From positions 2,976,001 to 3,040,000 of the forward strand of contig NZ_CP109178.1 in NCBI RefSeq assembly GCF_036248255.1: DNA of 64,000 nucleotides. Direction: 5' to 3'. A program made the translations under genes and the position numbers. This document shows positions 1 through 7,978 of the stretch, one piece after another (position 1 is the first letter of the stretch; every line of letters starts with the position of its first letter). The stretch comes from Streptomyces sp. NBC_01717 (GTDB taxonomy: Bacteria > Actinomycetota > Actinomycetes > Streptomycetales > Streptomycetaceae). The notes beneath the pieces were generated by a model. The model made no database searches and had not been told where the DNA came from. It was given only the letters and a program-made list of their open reading frames with translations.

Positions 1-1263
1 GCGGCTCTTGCCCGCCCCCGGCGGTCCGACGGCGAGCAGCGAGGTGCCGAGCAGTCCGGGGTCGAGGGCGATTCCGCTGCCGCGGCGCACATAGGGGTTG
101 CGCTCGTTGTCGTCGACCGTGCCGAGCCTGACCTGGTCGACGAGCAGATCGTGCCGGGCGGAGCGGACCGGGAGATCGCGCGCGCCGGAGGGATGGGTGC
201 AGGCGGCGGCGCCGTTGCGCAGCACGGTGTCGGTGAAGGCGGGCAGCCGGGTGCTGTCGGCACGTACGGAGGTCCAGGCGCGTCGGATACGGGCGTAGTC
301 GACGTCGTTCATCCGGCCCGACCGGGCCTCCTGGGCGAGCCTGGCGGCGGCCTGGTCCTGTCCCGCGGCGCGCAGGTCGGGCCACTCGGCCGGATCGTCC
401 GCGCCGCCCGCCGTCCGGGCCTCCGCGTCGTGGCCTGCCTCGCGGGCCGTGCCCCGGTCCGCGGTTCCACGCGCGCTCGGGGTGCCCGCCCCTGCCGTCG
501 GCGGCTGCGGCGGGCGGGAGCCGTCGGCGTTCCTGCGGCGCAGCCGGGACCATCGGCCCAGCTTCGCGAAGGGCCACACGATCACCAGGGTGATCAGGGC
601 GTACAGCGTGTACGTGACCACGGTGGTCAGAGTGCGGTCGGTGCCCATCCACGGGCCGGCCACGAAGCTGAAGGTGAGCTCCATGCCCGGCACCGTCCCC
701 GTCCACACGAGGATCCAGACCAGCAGCGCACCGGCAGCCGCACCGGCCGCGCGGGCGGCGGGTCCTCGGCCGGCGACCGAGCGTTCGAAAGCGGCGGGCC
801 AGTTACCCAACCGGCCGAACCCGTAGACGAAGGCTCCGATGATCAGCAGACGGTAGATGTCGAGCGCGCGTACCGCCCCATGGGTCAGCGGCTGATCGCC
901 GAACGGCCCCCACCAGTCGTCGGGAGTGAACAGCTTCAGCGGGACCCGCCAGTACGGGATGTATCCGTTGCGCCAGAGCGACCACACGAGGATGCAGGCA
1001 AGGAGCGAGATCACCGCTCCGCTGAGCAGCGTGCGGTCGGGCGTGCGCTCCGCCTCCTCGGCGGGCCGGTCGCTGTGTCCGGACCGCCAGACACCCGGTT
1101 CCGCGAGGGGCCTGGGGATGCGCAGCCAGTCCCCGAGGGAGGGGCCGGTGGCCGGTGCGTGGCCCGGCATGGGCGGCAGTACGGGCGGTGGCGAGCCAGC
1201 CGGCCGCGGCACCGAATGACCGGAGCGGGTGCCGCGTGAGTCGTACGTGCCCTCGGTGTCCAT
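1..1263 (-). CDS. Membrane-anchored ATP/GTP-binding protein, 5' portion (runs off the window)
   Basis: The ATG at 1263 follows a GAGGGA ribosome site, and the frame stays open for 421 codons to the window edge, so the C-terminus is missing. A Pro-rich N-terminal tail (about 85 residues) precedes a hydrophobic segment near residues 95-110 and further segments near 150-170, 190-210 and 220-240. A charged, presumably cytoplasmic region follows. The last visible residues contain a Walker A P-loop, GPPGAGKS, so the nucleotide-binding domain lies beyond the window. Streptomyces has membrane proteins of this layout annotated only as ATP-binding proteins, some with FtsK/TraM-like ATPases. That link is inference. 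It is divergent from gabT with 257 bp between them. Confidence 0.75.
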   Translation of the reverse strand, partial: MDTEGTYDSRGTRSGHSVPRPAGSPPPVLPPMPGHAPATGPSLGDWLRIPRPLAEPGVWRSGHSDRPAEEAERTPDRTLLSGAVISLLACILVWSLWRNGYIPYWRVPLKLFTPDDWWGPFGDQPLTHGAVRALDIYRLLIIGAFVYGFGRLGNWPAAFERSVAGRGPAARAAGAAAGALLVWILVWTGTVPGMELTFSFVAGPWMGTDRTLTTVVTYTLYALITLVIVWPFAKLGRWSRLRRRNADGSRPPQPPTAGAGTPSARGTADRGTAREAGHDAEARTAGGADDPAEWPDLRAAGQDQAAARLAQEARSGRMNDVDYARIRRAWTSVRADSTRLPAFTDTVLRNGAAACTHPSGARDLPVRSARHDLLVDQVRLGTVDDNERNPYVRRGSGIALDPGLLGTSLLAVGPPGAGKSR

Positions 1264-1404
1264 GTGCTGTCCCTCGTCCCCTGACCAGCGCCGACCGGTA
1301 ACCACGGGCGCAGGCGCCCCGATCCCCTCAATCTAGTGCCCAGTAGCACCCCGTCAGACGCTGTCGGGCGGGAAGTCCCGCCACCGGTCGCCGGGCCGTC
1401 GCTA

Positions 1405-1419
1405 TGTCCGTGACGGACA
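1405..1419. promoter_or_regulatory. 15-bp palindrome upstream of gabT, candidate operator
   Basis: TGTCCGT-G-ACGGACA forms two perfect 7-bp arms around one central base, 102 bp before the gabT start in the divergent region shared with the ATPase gene. Its symmetry fits a dimeric repressor site such as a GntR- or TetR-type operator. No regulator for it was identified here. Confidence 0.3.
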
Positions 1420-1520
1420 ACCGCGTCGGGCCACTTCTCCCGAACGGAACATGCCGGACCCCCGGCCTCGCCCCTAGCCTGCAGACAGAGAAGCGTCCGA
1501 AACACCCCCAGGAGCCCCTC

Positions 1521-2861
1521 ATGACCGCAATTCCGCAGGAGCGCCGCGTCGTCACTGCCATTCCCGGCCCGAAGTCGGTGGAGCTGCAGGCCCGCCGTCT
1601 CGCGACGGTCGCCGCAGGTGTGGGCTCCACCCTGCCGGTGTTCACCGCCCGCGCAGGCGGCGGCATCATCGAGGACGTGGACGGCAACCGTCTGATCGAC
1701 TTCGGCTCCGGCATCGCCGTGACGTCGGTCGGCGCCTCCGCCGAGGCCGTCGTGCGCCGCGCCTCCGCGCAGCTCGCCGACTTCACCCACACCTGTTTCA
1801 TGGTCACGCCGTACGAGGGGTACGTCGAGGTCTGTGAGCAGCTGGCAGAGCTGACGCCGGGCGACCACGCCAAGAAGTCCGCGCTCTTCAACTCGGGCGC
1901 CGAGGCCGTCGAGAACGCCGTGAAGATCGCCCGCGCCTACACCAAGCGCACCGCGGTCGTCGTCTTCGACCACGGCTACCACGGCCGGACGAACCTGACG
2001 ATGGCGCTGACCGCCAAGAACATGCCGTACAAGCAGGGCTTCGGTCCGTTCGCGCCCGAGGTCTACCGGGTTCCGGTGGCGTACGGCTACCGCTGGCCGA
2101 CCGGTGCGGAGAACGCCGGTGCCGAGGCTTCGGCCCAGGCCATCGACCAGATCACGAAGCAGATCGGCGCGGACAACGTCGCCGCGATCATCATCGAGCC
2201 GGTGCTCGGCGAGGGTGGCTTCATCGAGCCGGCGAAGGGCTTCCTCCCGGCGATCGCGCAGTTCGCCAAGGACAACGGCATCGTCTTCGTCGCGGACGAG
2301 ATCCAGTCCGGCTTCTGCCGTACCGGCCAGTGGTTCGCCTGTGAGGACGAGGGCATCGTCCCCGACCTGATCACCACCGCCAAGGGCATCGCGGGCGGTC
2401 TGCCGCTCTCCGCCGTGACGGGCCGCGCCGAGATCATGGACGCCGCGCACGCGGGCGGCCTCGGCGGTACGTACGGCGGAAACCCGGTGGCCTGCGCGGG
2501 TGCGCTCGGCGCCATCGAGACGATGCGCGAGCTGGACCTGAACGGCAAGGCCAAGCGCATCGAGGAGGTCATGAAGGGCCGCCTCGCCGAGATGCAGGCG
2601 AAGCTGCCGAACGGCGATGTCATCGGTGACATCCGTGGCCGTGGCGCGATGATCGCGATCGAGCTGGTGAAGGCCGGCACGAAGGACCCGAACCCGGAGG
2701 CCGCCGCGACGCTCGCGAAGGCCTGCCACGCGGAGGGCGTGCTCGTCCTCACCTGTGGCACGTACGGCAACGTGCTGCGCTTCCTGCCGCCGCTGGTGAT
2801 CGGCGAGGACCTGCTGAACGAGGGACTCGACGTCATCGAGCAGGCTTTCGCCCAGATCTGA
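1521..2861 (+). CDS. gabT: 4-aminobutyrate aminotransferase (GABA transaminase)
   Basis: A 446-aa class III PLP aminotransferase that transfers the amino group of GABA to 2-oxoglutarate, giving succinate semialdehyde and glutamate. The ATG at 1521 sits 6 bp after AGGAG. An in-frame ATG at 1404 would add a tail unlike the family and lacks a ribosome site. The protein shows the class III core: FNSGAEAVENAVK near residue 120, the cofactor Asp region VFVADEIQSGFCRTG near 260, and the Schiff-base lysine in TTAKGIAGGLP near 288. Length is normal for GabT. Together with the polyamine uptake and oxidation genes at 8-28 kb it fits the last amine step of putrescine catabolism. A terminator hairpin lies 350 bp downstream. 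Confidence 0.93.
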   Translation: MTAIPQERRVVTAIPGPKSVELQARRLATVAAGVGSTLPVFTARAGGGIIEDVDGNRLIDFGSGIAVTSVGASAEAVVRRASAQLADFTHTCFMVTPYEGYVEVCEQLAELTPGDHAKKSALFNSGAEAVENAVKIARAYTKRTAVVVFDHGYHGRTNLTMALTAKNMPYKQGFGPFAPEVYRVPVAYGYRWPTGAENAGAEASAQAIDQITKQIGADNVAAIIIEPVLGEGGFIEPAKGFLPAIAQFAKDNGIVFVADEIQSGFCRTGQWFACEDEGIVPDLITTAKGIAGGLPLSAVTGRAEIMDAAHAGGLGGTYGGNPVACAGALGAIETMRELDLNGKAKRIEEVMKGRLAEMQAKLPNGDVIGDIRGRGAMIAIELVKAGTKDPNPEAAATLAKACHAEGVLVLTCGTYGNVLRFLPPLVIGEDLLNEGLDVIEQAFAQI

Positions 2862-3018
2862 TCCGATCCTGGCACCGATACCGACCGGGTCCACGTGAGG
2901 GCCTGTGAAGAACGTGTGGGGGGCCCATGGCGGGATCCGGTTCCCGCTGTCGGTCCCCCGCCGGCTGCCGTACGGTTCCTGCAGATGAGAGAAACACCCC
3001 GCTCGCAGGGGACTGCGG

Positions 3019-3189
3019 GTGAAACCGGGTCGGAGCATCCCCAGCACCGTCCTGGTCGTGCCATCGCGCACACCACTGGAGCCTCCGGCTCCGGAACTCC
3101 TCACCGATCGGATGGCCGCTCGCCCCAAACCCCCCGGGGCGCGCGGCAAACCGATCCAGCGGCACGATTGCGGTTCTTTACTGCGGTAA
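3019..3189 (+). CDS. Short ORF of 56 codons, possible truncated host gene
   Basis: The gap between gabT and the integrase remnant (2862-3280) holds little else. A GTG at 3019 follows AGGGGA by 6 bp and opens a 56-codon frame ending TAA at 3187-3189. The peptide contains PPAPELLTDRMAARPKPPG and then stops 21 bp before a strong hairpin. I do not recognise the product. The adjacent integrase remnant suggests it could be the 5' end of a host gene cut off by an insertion. An alternative frame from the ATG at 2984 also crosses this stretch, so coding status is uncertain. Confidence 0.25.
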   Translation: MKPGRSIPSTVLVVPSRTPLEPPAPELLTDRMAARPKPPGARGKPIQRHDCGSLLR

Positions 3190-3210
3190 GTAACTGGATC
3201 AGCCCGCAAC

Positions 3211-3252
3211 GCCGAAGGGCGGAAGCTACCCCCCCTGCTTCCGCCCTTCGGC
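3211..3252 (+). terminator. Intrinsic terminator-like hairpin after gabT/short ORF
   Basis: A perfect 16-bp inverted repeat, GCCGAAGGGCGGAAGC at 3211-3226 and its complement at 3237-3252, with a 10-base loop. It lies between gabT and the convergent integrase remnant and could stop transcription from either side. Confidence 0.7.
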
Positions 3253-3280
3253 TTGCCACACAACTCCCGCGTACGGCAAA

Positions 3281-4716
3281 TCAGGCACGCCGGAACTCCA
3301 CCCGCTCGATCAGGTCACCGCGCTTGCCAGGTGCGGGGGAACGGGTCAGGCGGACCTGACCAAGCATTGTCGGCGTAAACAGCAGTGCAGCGATGGCCCG
3401 TTGAGCGGAAACAGGTGTCCGGAGCCATCGTGTAGTCACATTGCCTCCCGGGCGGAACAGCGTGCTCAGCGCAGTGGGACGGGACAGCTCACGGACCTGG
3501 TCCTCAAGTTCCTTGATCTTGCCCTCCAGACGCTCCACGGACCGGGCCAGGATGCGGGCCTCGGCCAGCGTCTCCGACTTGGCCTCTTCCATCTCCCTGA
3601 GATCAGCACGGCCCTTGGCCAGCTGATCCCGTAAGGCTGCGGCCTGAGAGTCATTGCCGTCGTCAGAGGAATCTTCGTAAGCATCCGGCCGGTTCAGGTG
3701 GGCTACAACCACGCGGGTCAGATCTCGTCCACGCCCGCCTTGTCCACACGCACACAGCCCTTGCCCTTGCAGACGTAGGCGGCTGTATCGCGCTTGTACG
3801 AGACGGTGATGGGGCCGGAGCACACGTCGCAGACGACGGCTCCGGTGAACTCGTGCCGTGGTGCGCCCGAATTGCCCGTGAACCGGGACGGTTCGGCCAG
3901 CATCGCTTGCACCTCGTAGAACAGCTCGTCGCTGACCAGCCGTTCCCACGACGCCTCGACTGTCGTGCCCTTGGTGGAGCGCAGCCCGATGTAGGCAACG
4001 TTCAGGGCCAGGTCACGCATGGTCTCTGGTGAAATCGTCTTGCCCCGGCGGCCGGTGATCCCCTTCGCCGCCCAGTCCCGTGCGATGGCCCGGAAACTGT
4101 GACCGGCCCGTGTGCGGGTGAACAGCTCGACAACCAGCGGCGCCTCGTCTGGGTGGGCGTACTGACGGACCGGCACGAGCTTGCCCTTGAGCGTCACGTA
4201 ATCACGCTTGAACCCGAAGGGGCAAATGCCGTGTGGCTTGCCGTCGCGGGCATTGGCATTGAGTCCACGGAGCGTGCGGCCACTGATCTTGGCGGACTCG
4301 TACTCGCTGTCTACGGCGTCTTCCAGCAGGGAGCGGCGATCACGCGGGTTGCCCGGGTCGTACAACCGGCTGTGGGTCGTGACATAGATCCGTACGCCGC
4401 GATCTTCACACAGCTCGATCAGGGTGACCCACTCCCCCACCCGGCGAGAACCACGCGATGACTCCCACAACATAAGCACCTCGGCGCCGAACTGGCCGCT
4501 CGTCAGCTCGCCCATCAGCCGGTCGTAGCCGTCACGCCCCTTGGTGGCGTAACGGGAGGCGCTCCCCTGGTCCTGGTACGGCGTGCCGAGCGCGAAGCCT
4601 TCTCGGTCGGCGGCCCGCTTGTTGTCCTGGCGCTACTCCGGGATGGAGCGCTCCCCCTCGGCGGACACCCGCAGATACTCCCGGGCGGTCAGCGCGGCTG
4701 CTGGCAGGCTGTTCAT
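3281..4716 (-). pseudogene. Decayed large serine integrase (nonsense plus frameshift)
   Basis: Reading from the ATG at 4716, the N-terminus has the serine recombinase motif YLRVS with the catalytic Ser. A TAG at 4635-4633 then interrupts codon 28, where the context SIPE*RQDNKR points to an original CAG (Gln). The frame continues through the resolvase core, a recombinase domain (ICPFGFKRDYV, FTRTRAGHSFRAIARDWAAKGI) and a zinc-ribbon region with CDVCSG and a later Cys pair. It stops early at about 3718-3720 in GVDEI*. The -1/+2 frame continues directly with TRVVVAHLNRPDAYE and a long coiled coil to a stop at 3281, so one base has been lost near 3719. Together the pieces give a phage-type integrase of about 478 codons. 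No other phage or ICE genes are adjacent, so this looks like an immobile scar. Its start overlaps the divergent PAP2 start. Confidence 0.88.
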
Positions 4717-5388
4717 ATGACGCCCTCCCCGATTCAGCGGTACCCCCACAGGAGGACCCCCAAGCAAGGTGCTACCCCTCCTGTTCCTGGGTGGTCGGTT
4801 CTTCGCATTTCTCTGGTGCCGTCGCTGCTCGCGGTCTTCGCACTCGTCACCTGGCAGGTCGCTGCCGACGGCCCCCTGCTCGGACCGGACGAGCAGATCA
4901 GCCGGGCCCTCGTCGGACACGGCCTTGCCCGGCTCACCGAACTCCTCGCCGATCTCGGCAATATGCAGGTCGCGCTCCCGGTGCTGGGCTGCGCGATCGT
5001 CTGGGCACTGGTGCGCGGCGCGCGCTGGGAGCCGTTGTACGCGGCGCTCACCATGGCGGCGGTGCCTCTGCTGGTCGTCCCGCTGAAGGACTGGATCGCG
5101 CGCCCGGGACCGCTGACCGACGCCACCGGCTACTACCCCTCCGGCCATGCGACGACGGCCGCGGTGGCGTACGGGGCGGCGGCGCTGCTGATCGCGCCGT
5201 ACACGAAGCGGTCATGGATGATGCCCGTCGCCGCTGTCCTGCTGACAGTGGCGACGGGCATCGGTCTGGTGCTGCGCGGCTATCACTGGCCGCTGGATGT
5301 GCTCGCCGGCTGGTGCCTGAGCGGGCTGTTGCTCTTGGCGCTCAGCTGGTCGAGCGGTCGGTCACGGCGACGTCAGCCGCCGAAGTAG
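4717..5388 (+). CDS. PAP2-superfamily membrane phosphatase
   Basis: A 223-aa integral membrane phosphatase of the type-2 phosphatidic acid phosphatase family, which removes phosphate from lipid phosphates such as phosphatidate or undecaprenyl pyrophosphate. The three PAP2 motifs are in order: KDWIARPGP near residue 127, YYPSGHATT near 143, and RGYHWPLDVLAGW near 190, with the catalytic His residues present. Five or six hydrophobic helices are visible. The ATG at 4717 directly abuts the integrase ATG on the other strand and has no clear ribosome site, so the native 5' end may have been altered by the integration, or a GTG further in may be used. The 3' end overlaps the convergent chitinase gene by 16 bp. 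Confidence 0.85.
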   Translation: MTPSPIQRYPHRRTPKQGATPPVPGWSVLRISLVPSLLAVFALVTWQVAADGPLLGPDEQISRALVGHGLARLTELLADLGNMQVALPVLGCAIVWALVRGARWEPLYAALTMAAVPLLVVPLKDWIARPGPLTDATGYYPSGHATTAAVAYGAAALLIAPYTKRSWMMPVAAVLLTVATGIGLVLRGYHWPLDVLAGWCLSGLLLLALSWSSGRSRRRQPPK

Positions 5389-7196
5389 GCGTCGAAGTTC
5401 TTCGAGAACTCACCGTTGTTGAAGCGGTCCCAGTTGATCGACCACGTCATCAGTCCACGCAGTGCGGGCCAGGTCCCGTGCGTCGCGTACGAACCGCAGT
5501 CGGTCTTCTTCGTCAGGCAGTTCAGCGCCTTGTTGACCTCGCCGGGTGTGGTGTAGCCGTTGCCCGCCTGGGTGGAGGCGGGAAGTCCGACGGAGACCTG
5601 GTCGGGGCGGAGCGCGGGGAAGACCTTGGTGGTGTCCCCGGCCACCGGGAAGCCGGTGAGCAGCATGTCGGTCATGGCGATGTGGAAGTCGGCGCCGCCC
5701 ATCGAGTGGTACTGGTTGTCCAGACCCATGATGGAGCCCGAGTTGTAGTCCTGGACGTGCAGCAGGGTGAGGTCGTCACGCAGGGCGTGGATGACCGGGA
5801 GGTAGGCGCCGGCGCGCGGGTCCTGGCCGCCCCAGGGTCCCGAGCCGTAGTACTGGTAGCCGAGCTGCACGAAGAACGTCTCGGGGGCCATGGTCAGCAC
5901 GAACTTGTCGCCGTACTTGGCCTTGAGGGTCTTCACCGCGGAGATCAGGTTGACGATGACCGGGGTGGTCGGGCTGCGGAAGTCGGTGTCGCCGGTGTTC
6001 AGCGAGAGCGAGTGGCCCTCGAAGTCGATGTCGAGACCGTCCAGGCCGTAGTCGTCGATGATCTTGCTGACGGAGGAGACGAAGGTGTCACGGGCGGCGG
6101 TGGTGGAGAGCTGCACCTGACCGTTCTGGCCGCCGATGGAGATCAGCACCTTCTTGCCCGCGGCCTGCTTGGCCTTGATGGCCGCCTTGAACTCGGCCAC
6201 GGACTCGACGTTCGGGCACTCGGTGACCGGGCAGAGCGAGAACCGGATGTCGCCCGAGGTGACGGAGGTCGGCTCACCGAAGGCCAGGTCGATGACGTCC
6301 CAGGAGTCGGGGACGTCCGCCATCCGCGTGTAGCCGGAGCCGTTGGCGAAGCTGGAGTGCAGATAGCCGACCAGCGCGTGGGTGGGGAGGCCGGAGCCGC
6401 CGCCTCCGCCGCCCGCCGTGGTGGTGGCGGTGACGGCTGCGGACTTGGCCGACTCACCGGCGGAGTTGGTCGCGGTGACCTGGAAGCTGTACACGGTCGA
6501 GGCGGCCAGGCCCGTCACGGTGGCGGACGTCCCGGTGACGGAGAGGACCTTCGTACCGCCCTGGTAGACGTTGTAGCCGGCGGCCCCCGTGGAGCCGGTC
6601 CAGGAGAGGGCGACGGAGGAGGAGGTGGTCGTGCCGGCCCTCAGCCCGGCGGGGGTCGCGGGGATCGCGACGGGGTCGCCGCCGGGGCCGACCAGGGTGA
6701 GGTCGTCGGCGTAGTAGGTGGGGGTGCCGTACCACCCGTGGGTGTAGATCTTCACGGACGTCGTCGCGGCACCGGTCTTGAACGTGGTGGTGAGCTGCGA
6801 CCAGCCGGGAGAGGACTGCGTCCAGGTCGACACATCGGTGGTGCCGGTTCCGGATGCGCCGAGGTAGACATAGCTGCCCTGCACCCAGGCGCTCAGCGTG
6901 TACGTGGAGTCCGGCTTGACCGTGACGGTCTGGGAGCACTCGGCGTTGTCGCTGCCGGCCGGTGTCGCCTTGAGTGCGGAAGTTCCGCCGTGGGTGGGTG
7001 TGCTGACGGCGGCTCCGCTGCCGCCCGTACAGCTCCAGCCGTCCAGACCGGCCTCGAATCCGCCGTTGCGCGCCAGATCGGTGTCGGCCGCCGCGGCGGA
7101 CGGCGCCGAGGCCGCCAGGCCACCGGCGACGAGCAGAGCCGCCGAGAGGGCGGCCAGAAGTCCGGAAAATCGGGCGGGGGGTCCCGTGCGTTCCAC
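5373..7196 (-). CDS. Secreted GH18 chitinase with N-terminal binding module and FnIII domain
   Basis: A 607-aa exported chitinase that hydrolyses beta-1,4-GlcNAc polymers. The GTG at 7196 is preceded by GGAGG at good spacing, and the frame opens with a signal peptide ending in ASAPSAAAADT. A carbohydrate-binding-like jelly-roll module (about residues 40-180, NGGFEAGLDGWSC) is followed by a fibronectin type III domain (about 185-270) and a Gly-rich linker. The GH18 barrel carries the catalytic signature DGLDIDFEGH, with the proton-donor Glu. This modular build is typical of Streptomyces chitinases that act on crystalline chitin. The promoter has two dre-like repeats (next entries), implying DasR control by aminosugars. 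Confidence 0.93.
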   Translation of the reverse strand: MERTGPPARFSGLLAALSAALLVAGGLAASAPSAAAADTDLARNGGFEAGLDGWSCTGGSGAAVSTPTHGGTSALKATPAGSDNAECSQTVTVKPDSTYTLSAWVQGSYVYLGASGTGTTDVSTWTQSSPGWSQLTTTFKTGAATTSVKIYTHGWYGTPTYYADDLTLVGPGGDPVAIPATPAGLRAGTTTSSSVALSWTGSTGAAGYNVYQGGTKVLSVTGTSATVTGLAASTVYSFQVTATNSAGESAKSAAVTATTTAGGGGGGSGLPTHALVGYLHSSFANGSGYTRMADVPDSWDVIDLAFGEPTSVTSGDIRFSLCPVTECPNVESVAEFKAAIKAKQAAGKKVLISIGGQNGQVQLSTTAARDTFVSSVSKIIDDYGLDGLDIDFEGHSLSLNTGDTDFRSPTTPVIVNLISAVKTLKAKYGDKFVLTMAPETFFVQLGYQYYGSGPWGGQDPRAGAYLPVIHALRDDLTLLHVQDYNSGSIMGLDNQYHSMGGADFHIAMTDMLLTGFPVAGDTTKVFPALRPDQVSVGLPASTQAGNGYTTPGEVNKALNCLTKKTDCGSYATHGTWPALRGLMTWSINWDRFNNGEFSKNFDAYFGG

Positions 7197-7239
7197 AACG
7201 GCCTCCGTGCAGGGGGGAATTGAGTGTGGCGCCACAACA

Positions 7240-7269
7240 TGGTCCAGACCAATCAGGTTGTCAAGACCT
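7240..7269 (-). promoter_or_regulatory. DasR-type (dre) operator repeats overlapping the chitinase promoter
   Basis: Reading the minus strand, TGGTCTGGACCA (7251-7240) matches the dre core TGGTCTAGACCA at 11 of 12 positions. A second copy, AGGTCTTGACAA (7269-7258), matches the first at 9 of 12. A TTGACA at 7264-7259 is a good -35, with CATGTT 17 bp later as a possible -10, which places the best dre copy inside the spacer. Paired 12-bp repeats are a known hallmark of Streptomyces chitinase promoters. DasR binding is inferred from this match. Confidence 0.75.
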
Positions 7270-7332
7270 CTGGCACCATCCGGGACCCGCCACAACGGAC
7301 GTCAGCCCCACCACCTCACTCCCGGCGCCCGT

Positions 7333-7839
7333 TCAGCCCCCGGCGCCCCACCAGCCACCCCCGCCCCTGCCGCCGCTCAGGCCGCCACCCCGGGCCGTGG
7401 CCGTCGCCGCCGCGGCCTCATGCATCGCCAGCTCCAGCAGAGTCGCGTCGGTCAGCGTCCCCGAACCGTCGGGCGGTATCAGCCAGCGCACCCCGCCGGA
7501 CGCCCGCCCCGGGTACGGCACGAGGATCCAGGCCCCGAGTCCCACTCCCCGCACCCCCGTTCCGATCCAGCGGGCGACCGTACCCGGCGGCACGAAGAAG
7601 CCCATGCGGGCGTCGCCGAAGCCGGAGAGGACCGGCCCCGGCCGGTCGACGAGACGGGTGAGCACATCGAACGTCGGATAGCCGAGCTCCCGCGGAAGAA
7701 TCAGTACGTCCCAGCGCCTGCCTGCGGGAAGGAGCGCAATCCCCTGGGGACTGCGCTCCCATTCCCACCTGCACGCAGCCGGATCCGGTGCCACCGAGGC
7801 GAGCCAATCGACTGCCGCCCTTACCTCCGATCCAGTCAT
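7333..7839 (-). CDS. Conserved hypothetical protein, Gly-rich C-terminus
   Basis: 168 aa from the ATG at 7839, which has GGGAGG 6 bp upstream; a start 39 bp further up lacks such a site. The sequence (ERSPQGIALLPAGRRWDVL, DRPGPVLSGFGDARMGFFVPPGT, GVRWLIPPDGSGTLTD) looks like a compact globular domain. It resembles the small Streptomyces proteins related to the N-terminal part of bifunctional primase/polymerase-like proteins, but I cannot assign a function. The final 20 residues are Gly/Trp rich and probably disordered. It lies between the chitinase and the polyamine operon, transcribed in the same direction as both. Confidence 0.6.
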   Translation of the reverse strand: MTGSEVRAAVDWLASVAPDPAACRWEWERSPQGIALLPAGRRWDVLILPRELGYPTFDVLTRLVDRPGPVLSGFGDARMGFFVPPGTVARWIGTGVRGVGLGAWILVPYPGRASGGVRWLIPPDGSGTLTDATLLELAMHEAAAATATARGGGLSGGRGGGGWWGAGG

Positions 7840-7978
7840 GGCCGGCCTCCCTTCCGTGCGCACCGACAGTGCGGACACACGGCGAGAGAGGGGGTTCGGC
7901 CCGGATCATTACGCGAGTCGGGACCACCGGTCGAATGTGAATTGGGTCATATGGTGTCCGGTGTCTCCCGGACCTGGG

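Noticed and set aside
1011..3263. 750-codon minus-strand frame across gabT
   Set aside because: Opposes a complete gabT with catalytic motifs; no recognisable domains.
4791..7223. 810-codon plus-strand frame over the PAP2 gene and chitinase
   Set aside because: Low-complexity Gly/Val/Arg composition with no domains; antisense to a recognisable chitinase.
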